Shown here: one piece after another, positions 28,884 to 39,023 of the stretch | Layout of the letters: each line of letters starts with the position of its first letter | Numbering within the stretch: position 1 is the stretch's first letter | Source of the DNA: Dyella caseinilytica | Lineage (GTDB): Bacteria; Pseudomonadota; Gammaproteobacteria; Xanthomonadales; Rhodanobacteraceae | Reading direction: 5' to 3' | Length of the DNA stretch: 64,000 nt | NCBI RefSeq assembly: GCF_016865235.1 | Contig: NZ_CP064030.1 | Coordinates: 1,736,001 to 1,800,000, forward strand | The notes under the pieces: model-generated | Seen by the model: the letters and a program-made list of their open reading frames with translations, nothing else | What the model was told of the DNA's origin: nothing | The model's database searches: none | Position numbers and translations under genes: made by a program

Positions 28884-29549
28884 ATGCACATCATCCTGGT
28901 CGAAGACGACCTGCAACTGGGAACGGCCATCAAGCACGCCCTTGAGCAGATTTCCTATGCCGTGACCTGGCTACGCGATGGCCGGGAGGCTTTGACAGCC
29001 CTGCGTGACCAGACGGCCGACCTAGTACTGCTGGATCTTGGCCTACCCAACAAGGACGGCCTGGAGGTACTGGCCGAGGCCCGCCGTGCCCATGTGAATA
29101 CACCGGTGATCGTGATGACCGCGCGCGACGCGCTTGAGGCGCGTGTGCGTGGCTTGGATGCTGGCGCGGACGACTACCTGGTCAAGCCTTTCCATCTCGA
29201 AGAACTTAGCGCGCGCATTCGCTCGCTGACGCGGCGCGCACAAGGTCTGGCAGCGAATCGTATCGATGTCGGCGTGATCAGCCTGGACATTGGTACTTCT
29301 GAGGCGGAATACCGCGGCAAGCGCGTGGAGCTGACCCGACGCGAATTCTCGCTGCTGCGCATCCTGATGGAACGCGCCGGGCGCATCGTGCGCCGCGAGC
29401 ATCTGGAAAATTCCCTCTATGGACTCGATAACTCCGTCGGCAGCAGCGCGCTGGAAGTGCAAGTGCATGCCTTGCGCCGCAAGTTGAGCTTCGACGCTAT
29501 CCGCACCATTCGTGGCGTGGGCTACATGATTCCCAGGGATCCCACGTGA
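28884..29549 (+). CDS. OmpR/PhoB family response regulator
   Basis: The start ATG 28884 (MHIILVEDD) is preceded by AGAGG; 221 residues. The receiver domain has the acidic pair EDD, phospho-acceptor Asp51 in LLDLGLP, the Thr in IVMTA, and Lys in VKPF. The C-terminal winged helix has VELTRREFSLLRILMERAG and VQVHALRRKL. It belongs with the kinase gene that begins at 29546 (4-nt overlap). The sequence resembles QseB/PmrA/TctD-type regulators; the signal is unknown. Confidence 0.93.
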   Translation: MHIILVEDDLQLGTAIKHALEQISYAVTWLRDGREALTALRDQTADLVLLDLGLPNKDGLEVLAEARRAHVNTPVIVMTARDALEARVRGLDAGADDYLVKPFHLEELSARIRSLTRRAQGLAANRIDVGVISLDIGTSEAEYRGKRVELTRREFSLLRILMERAGRIVRREHLENSLYGLDNSVGSSALEVQVHALRRKLSFDAIRTIRGVGYMIPRDPT

Positions 29550-30979
29550 ATCCATTGAGTCTGCGCGGACGTCTGCGCTGGATGATCATCGCTGTGCTGG
29601 TGGCCGTGCTGCTGCCGCTGGGCCTGTATAGCTATCACAGCACGTTGAAGGAAACGCGCGAGCTGCTGGACGGGCGCCTCGCGCAGTCCGCACGCACGCT
29701 GGATGTGCTGATCCAGAATGGCGGCGTGGCATCGATCCGCAAGCAAGGGCAGGGGCCGTTGATCGTGCCGATTATCGGCCGCAAGGCCGAAGAAGAATTG
29801 ATGCATGGTCGCACCTACGAGTCAGAAGTCGGCTATCAATTGCTCGACCGGCATGGACAGATCCAGCTGACCACCGCCAACCTGGCGCGACTGCCGCTGC
29901 CACATACGCTGATATCTGGCTTCGAAAATTATTTCTTTGAAGGCTATGGCTGGCGCGTGTTCACCTTGACCGACGAGGCCAACGGTGTCGTCATCCGCAT
30001 GGGCGAACGCGACGATAGCCGTCGCGACATTACACATGCCCTGTCGGTAGACCTCGGGTTAACGCAACTGATCGGACTGCCCCTGCTGGCCGTGCTGGTC
30101 GGTTGGGCCGTGGGACGTGGATTGCGTCCGCTGGAACGTTTGACCCAGGCTCTCGCCTCGCGTGCGCCAGGCAGCCGCCAACCCATCCAGCTGGATCAAG
30201 CGCCGCAGGAACTGCAACCGGTCGTGCAAGCTTTGAACTCGCAATTGGAACGTCTGGAGGATGCGTTGGAACGCGAGCGCCGTTTTAGCGCCGACGTTGC
30301 GCACGAGCTACGCACGCCGCTTGCCTCTACCATGATTCATCTTGATACGGCGATGTCCGGCGAAGTCCAGCCAGGCACTAAAACTGCCCTGATCAGCGCG
30401 CAGTCCGGACTCTCGCGATTGGCTCGGCGCATTGAGCAATTGCTCGCCCTGGCGCGCATCGAAGCGGGTGCAGCAGCAGGGCAGCGGCGTGAAGTCGACC
30501 TGGTGGTGCTGGCCATGAACGTGATTGACGAGCTAGCGCCACTGCTTGGCGAGAGCGGCACCGATTTCGCCTTTCTGGAGCATGAGCAAAGCCTGCCTGT
30601 GCATGGCTACGAAGCTGCGCTCGCGGCTCTGTTGCGTAACCTGATCGAGAACGCCATGCATCATGTGCCACCCGGTCATGGCATGGTGCAATTGGCGCTT
30701 GAGCGTTATGGCGACAAGGCGGTGATCGAAGTGATCGATAATGGCCCTGGCATTCCTGCCGAACGCCGCGCAAGCGTATTTGCGCGGTTCCATCGCGAAG
30801 CGAGCAGCAGCGGTGATGGCTATGGGCTGGGTCTGTCGATCGTGCAGCGTGCCGCCCAGTTGCATGACGCCACGATCGAGTTGCTGGATGCGTCCTCGGG
30901 GCGTGGCTTGCGGGTGCGCGTCACGCTTCCCTTATTCGCCAGTGCCAAAGCGGCTTCGCCTTTGTCCGCCAGCGAGTAG
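29546..30979 (+). CDS. Sensor histidine kinase (two-component N-terminal domain type)
   Basis: 477 residues from a GTG overlapping the regulator stop. TM1 is MIIAVLVAVLLPLGL (about 13-27); a periplasmic domain of about 140 residues follows (2CSK_N-like); TM2 lies near 174-190 and leads to a HAMP-like linker. The HisKA box is FSADVAHELRTPLAS with His253. The ATPase has the N-box NLIENAMHHVP, G1 VIDNGPGIP, F-box FARFHR and G2 YGLGLSIV. It phosphorylates the upstream regulator. This N-terminal type is seen in QseC, PmrB and TctE. Confidence 0.93.
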   Translation: MNPLSLRGRLRWMIIAVLVAVLLPLGLYSYHSTLKETRELLDGRLAQSARTLDVLIQNGGVASIRKQGQGPLIVPIIGRKAEEELMHGRTYESEVGYQLLDRHGQIQLTTANLARLPLPHTLISGFENYFFEGYGWRVFTLTDEANGVVIRMGERDDSRRDITHALSVDLGLTQLIGLPLLAVLVGWAVGRGLRPLERLTQALASRAPGSRQPIQLDQAPQELQPVVQALNSQLERLEDALERERRFSADVAHELRTPLASTMIHLDTAMSGEVQPGTKTALISAQSGLSRLARRIEQLLALARIEAGAAAGQRREVDLVVLAMNVIDELAPLLGESGTDFAFLEHEQSLPVHGYEAALAALLRNLIENAMHHVPPGHGMVQLALERYGDKAVIEVIDNGPGIPAERRASVFARFHREASSSGDGYGLGLSIVQRAAQLHDATIELLDASSGRGLRVRVTLPLFASAKAASPLSASE

Positions 30980-31012
30980 GCGAGAGTGATGGCAACGGCC
31001 GACACTCTCGCC
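30979..31012 (+). terminator. Hairpin at the end of the two-component operon
   Basis: A 10-bp perfect stem (GGCGAGAGTG and complement) with a 14-base loop begins at the kinase stop codon. It probably ends transcription from both the kinase gene and the convergent beta-propeller gene. Confidence 0.65.
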
Positions 31013-31023
31013 CCGGCCTGATA

Positions 31024-32067
31024 TCAGGGCTTGCCCACGGTCAGTATGGCAAAGCTTCCAGGTACCACTTGCTGATGTCCACGTGCGTCTTTTTCCGTGC
31101 CCAGCTGCGCAGCTGACAGATAGATACGGTGCTTGAGTGGATCCAGTGCCTGGGTGCGTGCACTGATTTGGGTGGGTACATCAGCAACGACGTGGTAGTG
31201 ATCGGGGTCGTCCTCATGGACGACGGTAAGGGTGCCGCTTTCTCCGTTGGAGCTGTAAATCATCCCTTCGGAGGCATCGAAGGTGACGGCATCCGGACCA
31301 TCGCCAATCGCCACCGTCGCGACATGATGGCCGTTGACGGCATTGAGCACCGTCATGGTGCGGTTATCGCAGACAGAGAACAGCCGTTGATGCGTAGCAT
31401 CCATCGCCAGCCCGCTAGGCGATTCGCAAGGCGCTAGCGACCAGGTATTGAGCACCTTGTTAGCGGAGCTGTCGATTTCTGCCAGCGCGGATTTGTCTTC
31501 AATATTGACGTAAATGTGGCCGGCATTGTCCGTCGCCGCAAATTCGGGCTTGCCAGGCAGTGCAATAGTAGCGATGACGGCATTCTTCGACGGGTCGATC
31601 ACGCTGGCATTGCCGCTCTTGCCGTTAAACGTCAGCACATGATGCGATGCCTGGTCATAAAGAATGGCATCGGGTTTCTGTCCGGTGCCGGTAATCGTGG
31701 TGACTGTCTTGAGCGTATCCAGATCGAATACGGTGACGGAGTCAGATTTGCCGTTGCTGGTGAAGCCGTGGTGCAGATCCTGCGCGATGGCAATGCCATG
31801 TACGCCATTGGTATTCGGAATCGTACCGATCTGCTTGTTTGCATCGACATCGATCACGGCCACATGGTCACCACGGCTGACGAACAGATGGCGGCGCTGG
31901 GCATCGAAGCTGAGGTAGTCCCAACCACCGGCGCCACCAAGTTTCAGCTGGTTGATCAGCTTGTAGGCAGGTTGCGCCGCCGCACCCTCGATGGACGGCG
32001 TAGCAGCCAGGGCGGTGAAGGAGGCGAGCAATGCGGTACAAACGGCAACGGACAACGATCGATGCAT
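31024..32067 (-). CDS. YncE-like secreted beta-propeller protein (YVTN repeats)
   Basis: 347 residues. A signal peptide (MHRSLSVAVCTALLASFTALAATP) is followed by repeated blades of about 40 residues, such as RRHLFVSRGDHVAVIDVDANKQIGTIP, HHGFTSNGKSDSVTVFDLDTLKTV and HHVLTFNGKSGNASVIDP. This is the surface-layer/YncE-type seven-bladed propeller. The function of these periplasmic proteins is mostly unknown. It is read alone, with the autotransporter upstream on the same strand. Confidence 0.85.
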   Translation of the reverse strand: MHRSLSVAVCTALLASFTALAATPSIEGAAAQPAYKLINQLKLGGAGGWDYLSFDAQRRHLFVSRGDHVAVIDVDANKQIGTIPNTNGVHGIAIAQDLHHGFTSNGKSDSVTVFDLDTLKTVTTITGTGQKPDAILYDQASHHVLTFNGKSGNASVIDPSKNAVIATIALPGKPEFAATDNAGHIYVNIEDKSALAEIDSSANKVLNTWSLAPCESPSGLAMDATHQRLFSVCDNRTMTVLNAVNGHHVATVAIGDGPDAVTFDASEGMIYSSNGESGTLTVVHEDDPDHYHVVADVPTQISARTQALDPLKHRIYLSAAQLGTEKDARGHQQVVPGSFAILTVGKP

Positions 32068-32159
32068 GGGGCAAACCTAGTCTGAAGGGTAGGCCAAGCT
32101 TGCCCCGACTTACTTATAAGACCCTTAGTGACGGCGAGAGGGTTCCCATAGGGTGGATT

Positions 32160-35084
32160 TCACCAACGGATACGTACCCCCAAGTCTCCCATCGCGCCGC
32201 GGCGGTGCAGGCTGTCTATGTTGTGCAGGTAGCTGGCTTCGCCGTAGAAGCTGACATGTTCCGTTAACGTTGCGCTGACACCGCCGCCGAATTCCAGCGC
32301 GGTACTGGCGAGATTGCTGGGAATGGCATCCGTACCCGCAAAGACCGTGTTGTAGTCGCGGTGGAAGCTGCGCCACAGATTGAGTTTGAGATACGGCTGC
32401 CATTGCTGCGCATCGTTCGGGAAATTGCCAAGCAATCGTGCCCCGACACGGCCGGTAACGGCATTGGTGGGATTGAATGTCACCGTCGATACCGGATCCT
32501 GGAAGCCATCGGTGGTGATGTGCTGCATGATGACTTGCCCCTGCGGCTCCAGCGAAAGATGCGAGGTCAAGGCGATCGGCTTGCCAGTCTCCAGCGATGC
32601 GCTCACCGAACGCCCGCGTGTGTTGTTCTGGAATCTCTGGATGGAATTCACATTGGTGTTGAACCAGGTGCCCATCAGCACGGCGTCGATATACGCATTG
32701 GATGCTGTGATAAGCGTCCAGTACGCGCCCACGCTATCGCCGTGACTGCTCAGGTCACCGGCGCGAACATCATCGAAGCCGCCGACGTTGCCGTTCACGG
32801 AACCATTGGCATGCGTGTAGCCGACGAAGAGCCCGATGTGATCGCGCTGGCCGCTTTCGTCACCGAACGCGTAAATGTCATGCCCGGCTTGCGCGCCTTC
32901 CATATTGCCGTCGAAGCGTGGTGTTGCGCCGCCGCTTTGTTGCTGGTCGTTATGCGATCCCAGCACGCGTACCCATGCGGCAGGCACCCAGCCATCACCA
33001 TTGACCTGCAGCTGGCCACCTTGCCGTTGGTCAAAAGTGCCAAGCTGGATCAGCCCCATTTGTGCAGCGACGGAAGGAATGGCGGAATCAAGCGCCACTT
33101 CAGGTCGGTACAGCGGCACCGGTGGATCCCCCGCTGGAGGCGGTGTTGGTAATGGGGGAGTGCCTTCTGCGGCAATCGGTGTGCTGGGAGTGGGTGTAGG
33201 AGTAGGAGTGGGCGCCGGTGTAGGTGTAGGTGTTGGGGTAGGCGTAGGCGTAGGGGTTGGTGTTCCCGTGATTTCCGCCGGCATGCTGGAACGCAGATAC
33301 CAGTTGTTCGATGTGCCAGGCGTGACACCGCCTTCGAACAAATAATACGTATAGGCGCCTGCCTGGATGGAACCGCCATTCAAGGTGAACGCGCTGGATG
33401 CAATCGTCGCACCATTCGCCGCCTCCACCAGCATGATGCCGTTGGTGGTGGTGAGTCCGCCGGAACCTCCCGCATTCGTCACGTGGATGGACGTGTCGCC
33501 GCTGCCGGTGCCGCCACTGATTACAAGTTTGTCCGATGGTGAGCTGTCGTCACCCAGCACCGTATTCAACAGCAGCTTCGCCTGATTGCCCGTGTAGTTG
33601 CCGGTGATGGTGAAGGTGTTGGCGGCTGTCGAGCCGCCGTTGGTGAGGTCAATGGTGCCGGCATTGCTTACGTTGACCCATTGGCCGCTGGCATACGGAC
33701 TGATGCCGCCATTCGCACCATTGCCCGCGAGCAAGGTGCTGCTTGCATCGATAGTGACAGTACCGGTTCCGGTGCCTGCATTGCCAACGGTCAGTGTCCC
33801 ATCCATCGTCAACTGGGTGCCGTTGGTGACGTTCACGGTGGGCCAGTTCGTAAAGCCTGCGACGCCTGTCACCGTCGCACCGTTGAACGTCAGCGTATCG
33901 GTGGATGTTCCGGCACCGCTGACCGTGCCCGTGAGGTTGAACGTGCCTTGTATCTGCGCCGTATTGAACGCACCGCTGCCACTCCAGCTCCAATCGCTGC
34001 CTTGAGCAAGCAAGGTCTGGAAGCGCGTAAAGGCATTGGTGACATTGCCGGTGCCTTGCAGAATGACGGTTGCCGATTTACTGCCGCCACCATCGGCAGA
34101 GCCGATGATCTGCGAGCCTGTCTGCAAAATCAGCGTATTCACGCCGGTGCCCATTTGCACCGCTACGCCGCTGTGACTTTCCAGCAAGCCCGCATTGGTC
34201 ACGATGCTGGCGCCATTGAGCGTGCGGACAGCCGCGCCCGATTGGGCGATGATCTGGCCGCCAGCCAGGTTCTGGATGTTGGCCGTGAAACTTGATCCAG
34301 CGGTATTGGAGAACACGGCATCGGCGCTGCTGCCCTGTGCCTGGATGGTGCCGCTATTGACCAGCTTGTCGTTGTTGCCCTGCATATAGGCGGTCGTGCT
34401 GCTGGCGCCCGTGGTCAACAGCGTACCGGTATTGGTGATCGTGCCGTTCTGGCCGAGGATCGACATCGCACGCGCATTGCTGCCGGATGTCGTGATAGAG
34501 CCGCTGTTGCTGAGGTTGTTGTTCGCCTGACCGGTATTCGTCTGGCCCCACGCGGCTGTCATGCCGTAAGCATTCGGCCCCGAAGTGCTGATTGAGCCGT
34601 TGTTGATCAACGTATTGCCGTTGCCGTTGGCCGCCATGCCATCGTTGTAAGCCCCCGTAGTGGTGATACTGGCGCCCGCGGCATTGGTGATGGTGTTGCT
34701 GTCGCCGCTGCCGAGCAACGCCGCACCGCGATTGGTGCCGGTGCCGCCGCCACCCGTGAGCGACAGAGTGCCGCTGTTGGTGATCTGGCTCGCCTGGTTC
34801 ACGCTGAAGGACACCGGATTGACGGCGCGCGTGTTGCCGAAGTTCACATTGCTGGTGACCATGATGGTGACATTGCTGCTGCCCGATTGCGCTGTCACCG
34901 GCGCGACGCCCGAGCCGCTGCAGGTTACGGTGGTGCCACTTGCCGGTGTTGTGCTGGTGCAAGCGGCATAAAGCGCGCTTGGATGACACATGTACAGCAG
35001 CAACGCCGGCACGGCGGCATAGGCATTCAGCAAACGGGGGCGGGAAACGAGCGGAGTGGGTCTTGCACGGTTCTTATGCAACAT
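32160..35084 (-). CDS. Autotransporter with beta-barrel (type Va secretion)
   Basis: 974 residues. An extended signal region (LLNAYAAVPALLLYMCHPSALYA) leads to a repetitive beta-helix passenger rich in short turns such as ITNSGTLSLTG, NTLINNGSISTSG and SNSGSITTSG (about 45-600). A Pro-Thr linker (about 608-640) is followed by the autotransporter beta-barrel domain (about 700-974). This includes ISFxR-like strands and a final aromatic (RIRW). The passenger would be displayed on or released from the cell surface, usually for adhesion. No enzymatic motif is visible in the passenger. Confidence 0.9.
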   Translation of the reverse strand: MLHKNRARPTPLVSRPRLLNAYAAVPALLLYMCHPSALYAACTSTTPASGTTVTCSGSGVAPVTAQSGSSNVTIMVTSNVNFGNTRAVNPVSFSVNQASQITNSGTLSLTGGGGTGTNRGAALLGSGDSNTITNAAGASITTTGAYNDGMAANGNGNTLINNGSISTSGPNAYGMTAAWGQTNTGQANNNLSNSGSITTSGSNARAMSILGQNGTITNTGTLLTTGASSTTAYMQGNNDKLVNSGTIQAQGSSADAVFSNTAGSSFTANIQNLAGGQIIAQSGAAVRTLNGASIVTNAGLLESHSGVAVQMGTGVNTLILQTGSQIIGSADGGGSKSATVILQGTGNVTNAFTRFQTLLAQGSDWSWSGSGAFNTAQIQGTFNLTGTVSGAGTSTDTLTFNGATVTGVAGFTNWPTVNVTNGTQLTMDGTLTVGNAGTGTGTVTIDASSTLLAGNGANGGISPYASGQWVNVSNAGTIDLTNGGSTAANTFTITGNYTGNQAKLLLNTVLGDDSSPSDKLVISGGTGSGDTSIHVTNAGGSGGLTTTNGIMLVEAANGATIASSAFTLNGGSIQAGAYTYYLFEGGVTPGTSNNWYLRSSMPAEITGTPTPTPTPTPTPTPTPAPTPTPTPTPSTPIAAEGTPPLPTPPPAGDPPVPLYRPEVALDSAIPSVAAQMGLIQLGTFDQRQGGQLQVNGDGWVPAAWVRVLGSHNDQQQSGGATPRFDGNMEGAQAGHDIYAFGDESGQRDHIGLFVGYTHANGSVNGNVGGFDDVRAGDLSSHGDSVGAYWTLITASNAYIDAVLMGTWFNTNVNSIQRFQNNTRGRSVSASLETGKPIALTSHLSLEPQGQVIMQHITTDGFQDPVSTVTFNPTNAVTGRVGARLLGNFPNDAQQWQPYLKLNLWRSFHRDYNTVFAGTDAIPSNLASTALEFGGGVSATLTEHVSFYGEASYLHNIDSLHRRGAMGDLGVRIRW
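33185..33270 (-). repeat. In-frame hexanucleotide repeat encoding the Pro-Thr linker
   Basis: About 14 near-identical 6-bp units (consensus ACACCT or ACTCCT on the minus strand) encode alternating Thr-Pro between passenger and barrel of the autotransporter. Slippage in whole units would change linker length without breaking the frame. Confidence 0.85.
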
Positions 35085-35237
35085 GCCTTTCTCCCTGCGA
35101 AGCGGCCCTGAATTCCCTCAGGCGCCGGATAGCGGATGCAGCACATGGCTGCATCCGGGTAATGCAAGAACTTTCGGCTGTTGCGTTTTTGAAGCGAGAC
35201 CCGTCAAGGTGGCGTGAAAGCCGCAATAATCAGCTTG

Positions 35238-37385
35238 TTACAGCGTAAATGTCACGCTGGCACGTACGGTGCGCGGGGTGCCCTGGTTGAGAATGAAGCC
35301 CCAGCTGGTCAGCCAGTACTTCTCGTTGGTGAGGTTGTCCAGCCCGACCCGATAGGTCACTGGATGACTGCCCAGCGTCGTGGTGTAGCGCGCACCCAGA
35401 TCGAAGGTGTGGTACGCGCCGATGAAGTTGCTGTTGTTGGCGTCAACCGCTTCATTGCCAACGTAGCGGGCACCGCCAGTCAGGAACAGGCCGGGTACCT
35501 GTGGCACGCTGTATTCCACGTACACATTACCCTGCAGCCGTGGTGCGCCGTATGCGCGCTTGCCATCCACATCAGCGGCGGCTTGCACGTTGGTAGCGTC
35601 CAGATACATCACGCCGCCCATCAGCATCCAGTTCTGGCCCAGGTGAGTCTGTGCCGAGAAATCGATGCCTTGATAACGTGTCTGTCCGTTCTGTACGTAG
35701 ACGTTGTCGTTGTTGAGGTACTGCAGGCCGCGCTGAACCTGGAACAGCGCGAGGTTGGTGCTCCAAGTGTCGAATTCGGTTTTGGCGCCGAACTCGAACT
35801 GTTTGCTGATGGTCGGCGAAAAAGTCTGGTAAGCGTTCGCAGCCGTTTCCGGTGCACTGCTGGCCTGCTCCAGCGATTGCACATAGCTGGCGTACAGCGT
35901 GACCGGTGCGATGGGTTTGTACATGATCGCAGCGGTGGGTGTGAGCGGATTCTTGGTGTAGCGCGCACTGGGCGTGGTGCTGCCCTGGTTGTACGACGTA
36001 TCGATGTATTCCATGTAGCGCAGGCCGAGCAGGGCGGACCACTGCGGCGAGAACGTCACCGTATCGCTGGCGAACAGCGCACGCTGCGTGGTCGTTTCCG
36101 CCAGGTAGGTGGCATGGCTCACTGGCGTGTCAGGATTGGGGAAGATCGGCGCATCGAAGATGTTGCCGGTGCCCAGAAGCTGACTGGTGGTAAACAAGCC
36201 GGAGGGATAATGCTCGTCCAGGGCTTGCCAGGAAGCGCCGAACACCAGATCGTGCTTGATCGCGCCTGTCATCACTGTGCCGTTGAACATGCCTTGCCAC
36301 TGCTGGTAGTCGTAGCGCGAATAGCCGAGGTAATTGAGGTCGGTGTAGGTGCCCTGGTTATCTGTGATGGTCAGCGCGCTGTCGTGGTTCTCGCGCGTCT
36401 GGTTGGCGTAGCTGTAATCAAGGTGGAAGCTCCAGTCAGGTGAGATATCCCAGGTCACGCCGGTGTTGGCGACGCGATACGTGGTTTGGTAACCGGTATA
36501 GGGCTGGCTGACGCGTTGGTCGCCTGGCAAGGGCGCCGGTGTGCTTACACCCGGGGCGAGGAGGATGCCGTAGTAGGTGCCTTGAACGTCGCGATCCTGG
36601 TAGATGCTGTTGAAGTGCCAATGCAGGTTGGAGGTGATGTCTTTGGTCAAGGCGAGCGAGGCAGCGTTGCGCCGGATATGCCCATCGTCCACGAATGTGT
36701 TGCCATCCTCATGCACGAGGTTGAGGCGATATCCCCAGCCGCTCTGACCACCAATCGTCCCGCCCAGATCGGCCTCTTCGCTGAGCACACCGTCGTTCAT
36801 GTAGCCGAGTGTGAAGCTCGCATACGGTTGCAGGGTGGGCTGCTTGGAAACGAAATTGATAATGCCGCCGGGTGCGCCAAAGCCGTACATGAAACCACCT
36901 GGACCTTTCAGCAATTCGATCTGGCTGAAGGCCTCCAGTGGCAGATCAGTCCCCCAACTCGGTATCGACAAGCCATCCATCTTGTAGCCGTTGAGCAAAT
37001 CCACTGGCAGGCCGCGCACCGCGATGCCTGATGATTCGCCGGAATAACCGCTGGACAGTGGCGTGACACCCGGATCCGCAGCAAAGGCCTCGTTGATGTC
37101 AATGGATTGTCGGTTTTGGATCAGATCCGACGTTACCGCGCTAATACTGAAAGGCGTGTCGAGCAGACTTCGCTGTCCCAATGCGCCGGTATCTGCTTCG
37201 GTTGCGTGATACGCGTCCTGTGCACTGGTCGCTGTGACGCTGACCTGATCGAGCACCTTCGCATTTTGCGGGTCGTTATCGTCGGCGTGCGCAATACCAA
37301 CAGCCAGCGCCGACAAAATGAAAACGGCGAGGCGGCGGCGCGCCATGGAAAAATGCAAAGCGTGACAACGGGCAGCCACGGACAT
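35238..37385 (-). CDS. TonB-dependent siderophore receptor
   Basis: 715 residues. A signal peptide ends near VGIAHAD; a TonB-box-like VLDQVSVTA follows. The plug domain (about 60-180) has SIDINEAFAADPGVTPLSSG, GIAVRGLPVDLLNGYKMDG and ELLKGPGGFMYGFGAPGGIINFVSKQP. The long barrel ends in TVRASVTFTL. The siderophore-receptor style and the location in an operon with a PepSY protein and a Fur box point to ferric-siderophore uptake; the ligand is unknown. It lies 66 bp downstream of the PepSY gene. Confidence 0.93.
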   Translation of the reverse strand: MSVAARCHALHFSMARRRLAVFILSALAVGIAHADDNDPQNAKVLDQVSVTATSAQDAYHATEADTGALGQRSLLDTPFSISAVTSDLIQNRQSIDINEAFAADPGVTPLSSGYSGESSGIAVRGLPVDLLNGYKMDGLSIPSWGTDLPLEAFSQIELLKGPGGFMYGFGAPGGIINFVSKQPTLQPYASFTLGYMNDGVLSEEADLGGTIGGQSGWGYRLNLVHEDGNTFVDDGHIRRNAASLALTKDITSNLHWHFNSIYQDRDVQGTYYGILLAPGVSTPAPLPGDQRVSQPYTGYQTTYRVANTGVTWDISPDWSFHLDYSYANQTRENHDSALTITDNQGTYTDLNYLGYSRYDYQQWQGMFNGTVMTGAIKHDLVFGASWQALDEHYPSGLFTTSQLLGTGNIFDAPIFPNPDTPVSHATYLAETTTQRALFASDTVTFSPQWSALLGLRYMEYIDTSYNQGSTTPSARYTKNPLTPTAAIMYKPIAPVTLYASYVQSLEQASSAPETAANAYQTFSPTISKQFEFGAKTEFDTWSTNLALFQVQRGLQYLNNDNVYVQNGQTRYQGIDFSAQTHLGQNWMLMGGVMYLDATNVQAAADVDGKRAYGAPRLQGNVYVEYSVPQVPGLFLTGGARYVGNEAVDANNSNFIGAYHTFDLGARYTTTLGSHPVTYRVGLDNLTNEKYWLTSWGFILNQGTPRTVRASVTFTL

Positions 37386-37451
37386 GCGGAACTCCTTGGT
37401 AAGTGATTTTTCGGCTGGCGATGGCTTGCCGATGAGATGAGAAGCGAAAAG

Positions 37452-39011
37452 CTATGACGTCGATGCAAGCGCCCATACGCTGCGTGGGTCGCCCTGACGT
37501 GCACGCCGTGCTGTGGCGCGCGCAAGGAGCGCGAAAATCAAGCCAAGAACGATGCCGGTCAGATCGACGCCAAGTACGGCAAAGCTTTGTGGGGAAGCGG
37601 TATTCAGCAGTGCCGACGCATTGCCAATCAAATCGGCACAAACGACGGTGATGGTCAGCACGCTGGTCGCTGCAAGCAATTCCACTGTGGCACGGGGAAT
37701 CGGTCGCACGCAGGCATACATGCAGGCCGCCAGAAATAATCCATAACACGCGACGCGCTGCGCGATCTCGCTATCGGTGCCGAGATGTGAGGTCACCAGG
37801 GCAGCGGCAAATGCGCCGGAAATACCCAGGCACGTACCGATGCAAACGCCAATGGTGGCGCGCGCCATAACGCGCGTACGCGTGGGCTGATCGACATGGC
37901 GGCGCTTGCGCCGTGATTCGATCCACAACAGATTGCCCGAGTAAAATAGGAACGCTCCTGCCAACCCGAGCACGAAATAAAGCCATTTGACGAAATTGCC
38001 GCCGAACGTGCCGAAGTGCAGGCCATACATGGCTGAGTTGGTGATGCCGTTGATGGTGTGGCGAGTGCCAACGTGCGTCGACAGCGCTTTTCCATCCATC
38101 GCCAAAAGCGCCACGGTGCCGTAGGTGCCGAGCGTGTGCTGCGACAAGCCGCGTACCTCGGCGACGGCATTGCGGTCACCATAGTGCATGTAGTGCAGAT
38201 AATCGGGTTCGAAACTGCTTACACCACCTGTCGTGGCCGCCTGCTGCGCCTGTGCGATCAGCGTTTCCGGCGGCAGCATTGGAGCCGTGGTATGGCTCAC
38301 TGGAAGGCTGGGAGCGGTAGTGACTGCTTGCGCAAAAGCGTCATAGAGCTTGCCGTCGAAGGCGACGGTATTGAGCGCAGCGAGGGTAATGGTGAACAGG
38401 CAAAGAAGAGAACCTGTTACGGCGAAAATGATGTGAAAGGGCAGGCTTAGCACGCCGATGGCGTTATGCGCGTCCTGCCACAGGCGCTTGAGGTTATGAC
38501 TGACCCGCATGGCGAACAGGTCGCTGACCAAATGTGGCAGATGGATCAGAAATCCTGAAATGAGCGCGAGGCCATACAGCACGCTCACGATGCCCATCAG
38601 GTACAGGCCGACTACCGGTATGCCAAGCGAATCGTGCAGTTCGTAAACGAAATCCGCCAGGTTGCCGCGATTCGCTTCATCACTGGGCTTGGCCATCTCG
38701 CTGTAGGTGGCAAAGCGCGTTCCATGGTCGTCCTGCCAATAAGCATACGCAGCATGCGCGGCATCACTGGGCAAGATGATGCCGAAGTCGTCTTTGGCTT
38801 GCGGATGTTCTGCGACAAGTCGTTCAATCAGGGTGCTGATCGGAACATCCGCATCGCGCGCCGTACGCCACGGAGGGTTCTGCCACGCCGCGATGGCATC
38901 GTGGAAAACCGTCAAGGCACCGGCGTAAAACGCTACAAATAGCGCAAAGCCAGCCAGCAGACCGGTCCATGTGTGGACCGTCTGGAATGTGCGAAGCGTG
39001 GCGGCTTTCAT
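37452..39011 (-). CDS. PepSY-associated TM protein, iron-regulated membrane protein
   Basis: 519 residues. The N-terminus has the PepSY_TM pattern TFQTVHTWTGLLAGFALFVAFYAGALTVF. Further hydrophobic helices lie near residues 150-170 (GLYLMGIVSVLYGLALISGF) and 190-230 (LPFHIIFAVTGSLLCLFTI), with FVKWLYFVLGLAGAFLFYSGNLLWIESRRK later. Three to four extra helices extend the C-terminus. Such proteins commonly accompany siderophore receptors and may reduce or process ferric siderophores at the inner membrane. It lies between the receptor and two small membrane-protein genes. Confidence 0.88.
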   Translation of the reverse strand: MKAATLRTFQTVHTWTGLLAGFALFVAFYAGALTVFHDAIAAWQNPPWRTARDADVPISTLIERLVAEHPQAKDDFGIILPSDAAHAAYAYWQDDHGTRFATYSEMAKPSDEANRGNLADFVYELHDSLGIPVVGLYLMGIVSVLYGLALISGFLIHLPHLVSDLFAMRVSHNLKRLWQDAHNAIGVLSLPFHIIFAVTGSLLCLFTITLAALNTVAFDGKLYDAFAQAVTTAPSLPVSHTTAPMLPPETLIAQAQQAATTGGVSSFEPDYLHYMHYGDRNAVAEVRGLSQHTLGTYGTVALLAMDGKALSTHVGTRHTINGITNSAMYGLHFGTFGGNFVKWLYFVLGLAGAFLFYSGNLLWIESRRKRRHVDQPTRTRVMARATIGVCIGTCLGISGAFAAALVTSHLGTDSEIAQRVACYGLFLAACMYACVRPIPRATVELLAATSVLTITVVCADLIGNASALLNTASPQSFAVLGVDLTGIVLGLIFALLARATARRARQGDPRSVWALASTS

Positions 39012-39023
39012 GACGCGAGTTCC

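Noticed and set aside
33185..33270. CRISPR or tandem-repeat array
   Set aside because: The repeats are 6-bp in-frame Pro-Thr codons without spacers.
35214..36443. 409-residue plus-strand frame across the siderophore receptor
   Set aside because: Shadow of the receptor's barrel-coding strand; Val/Arg/Gly-rich with no recognisable domain.
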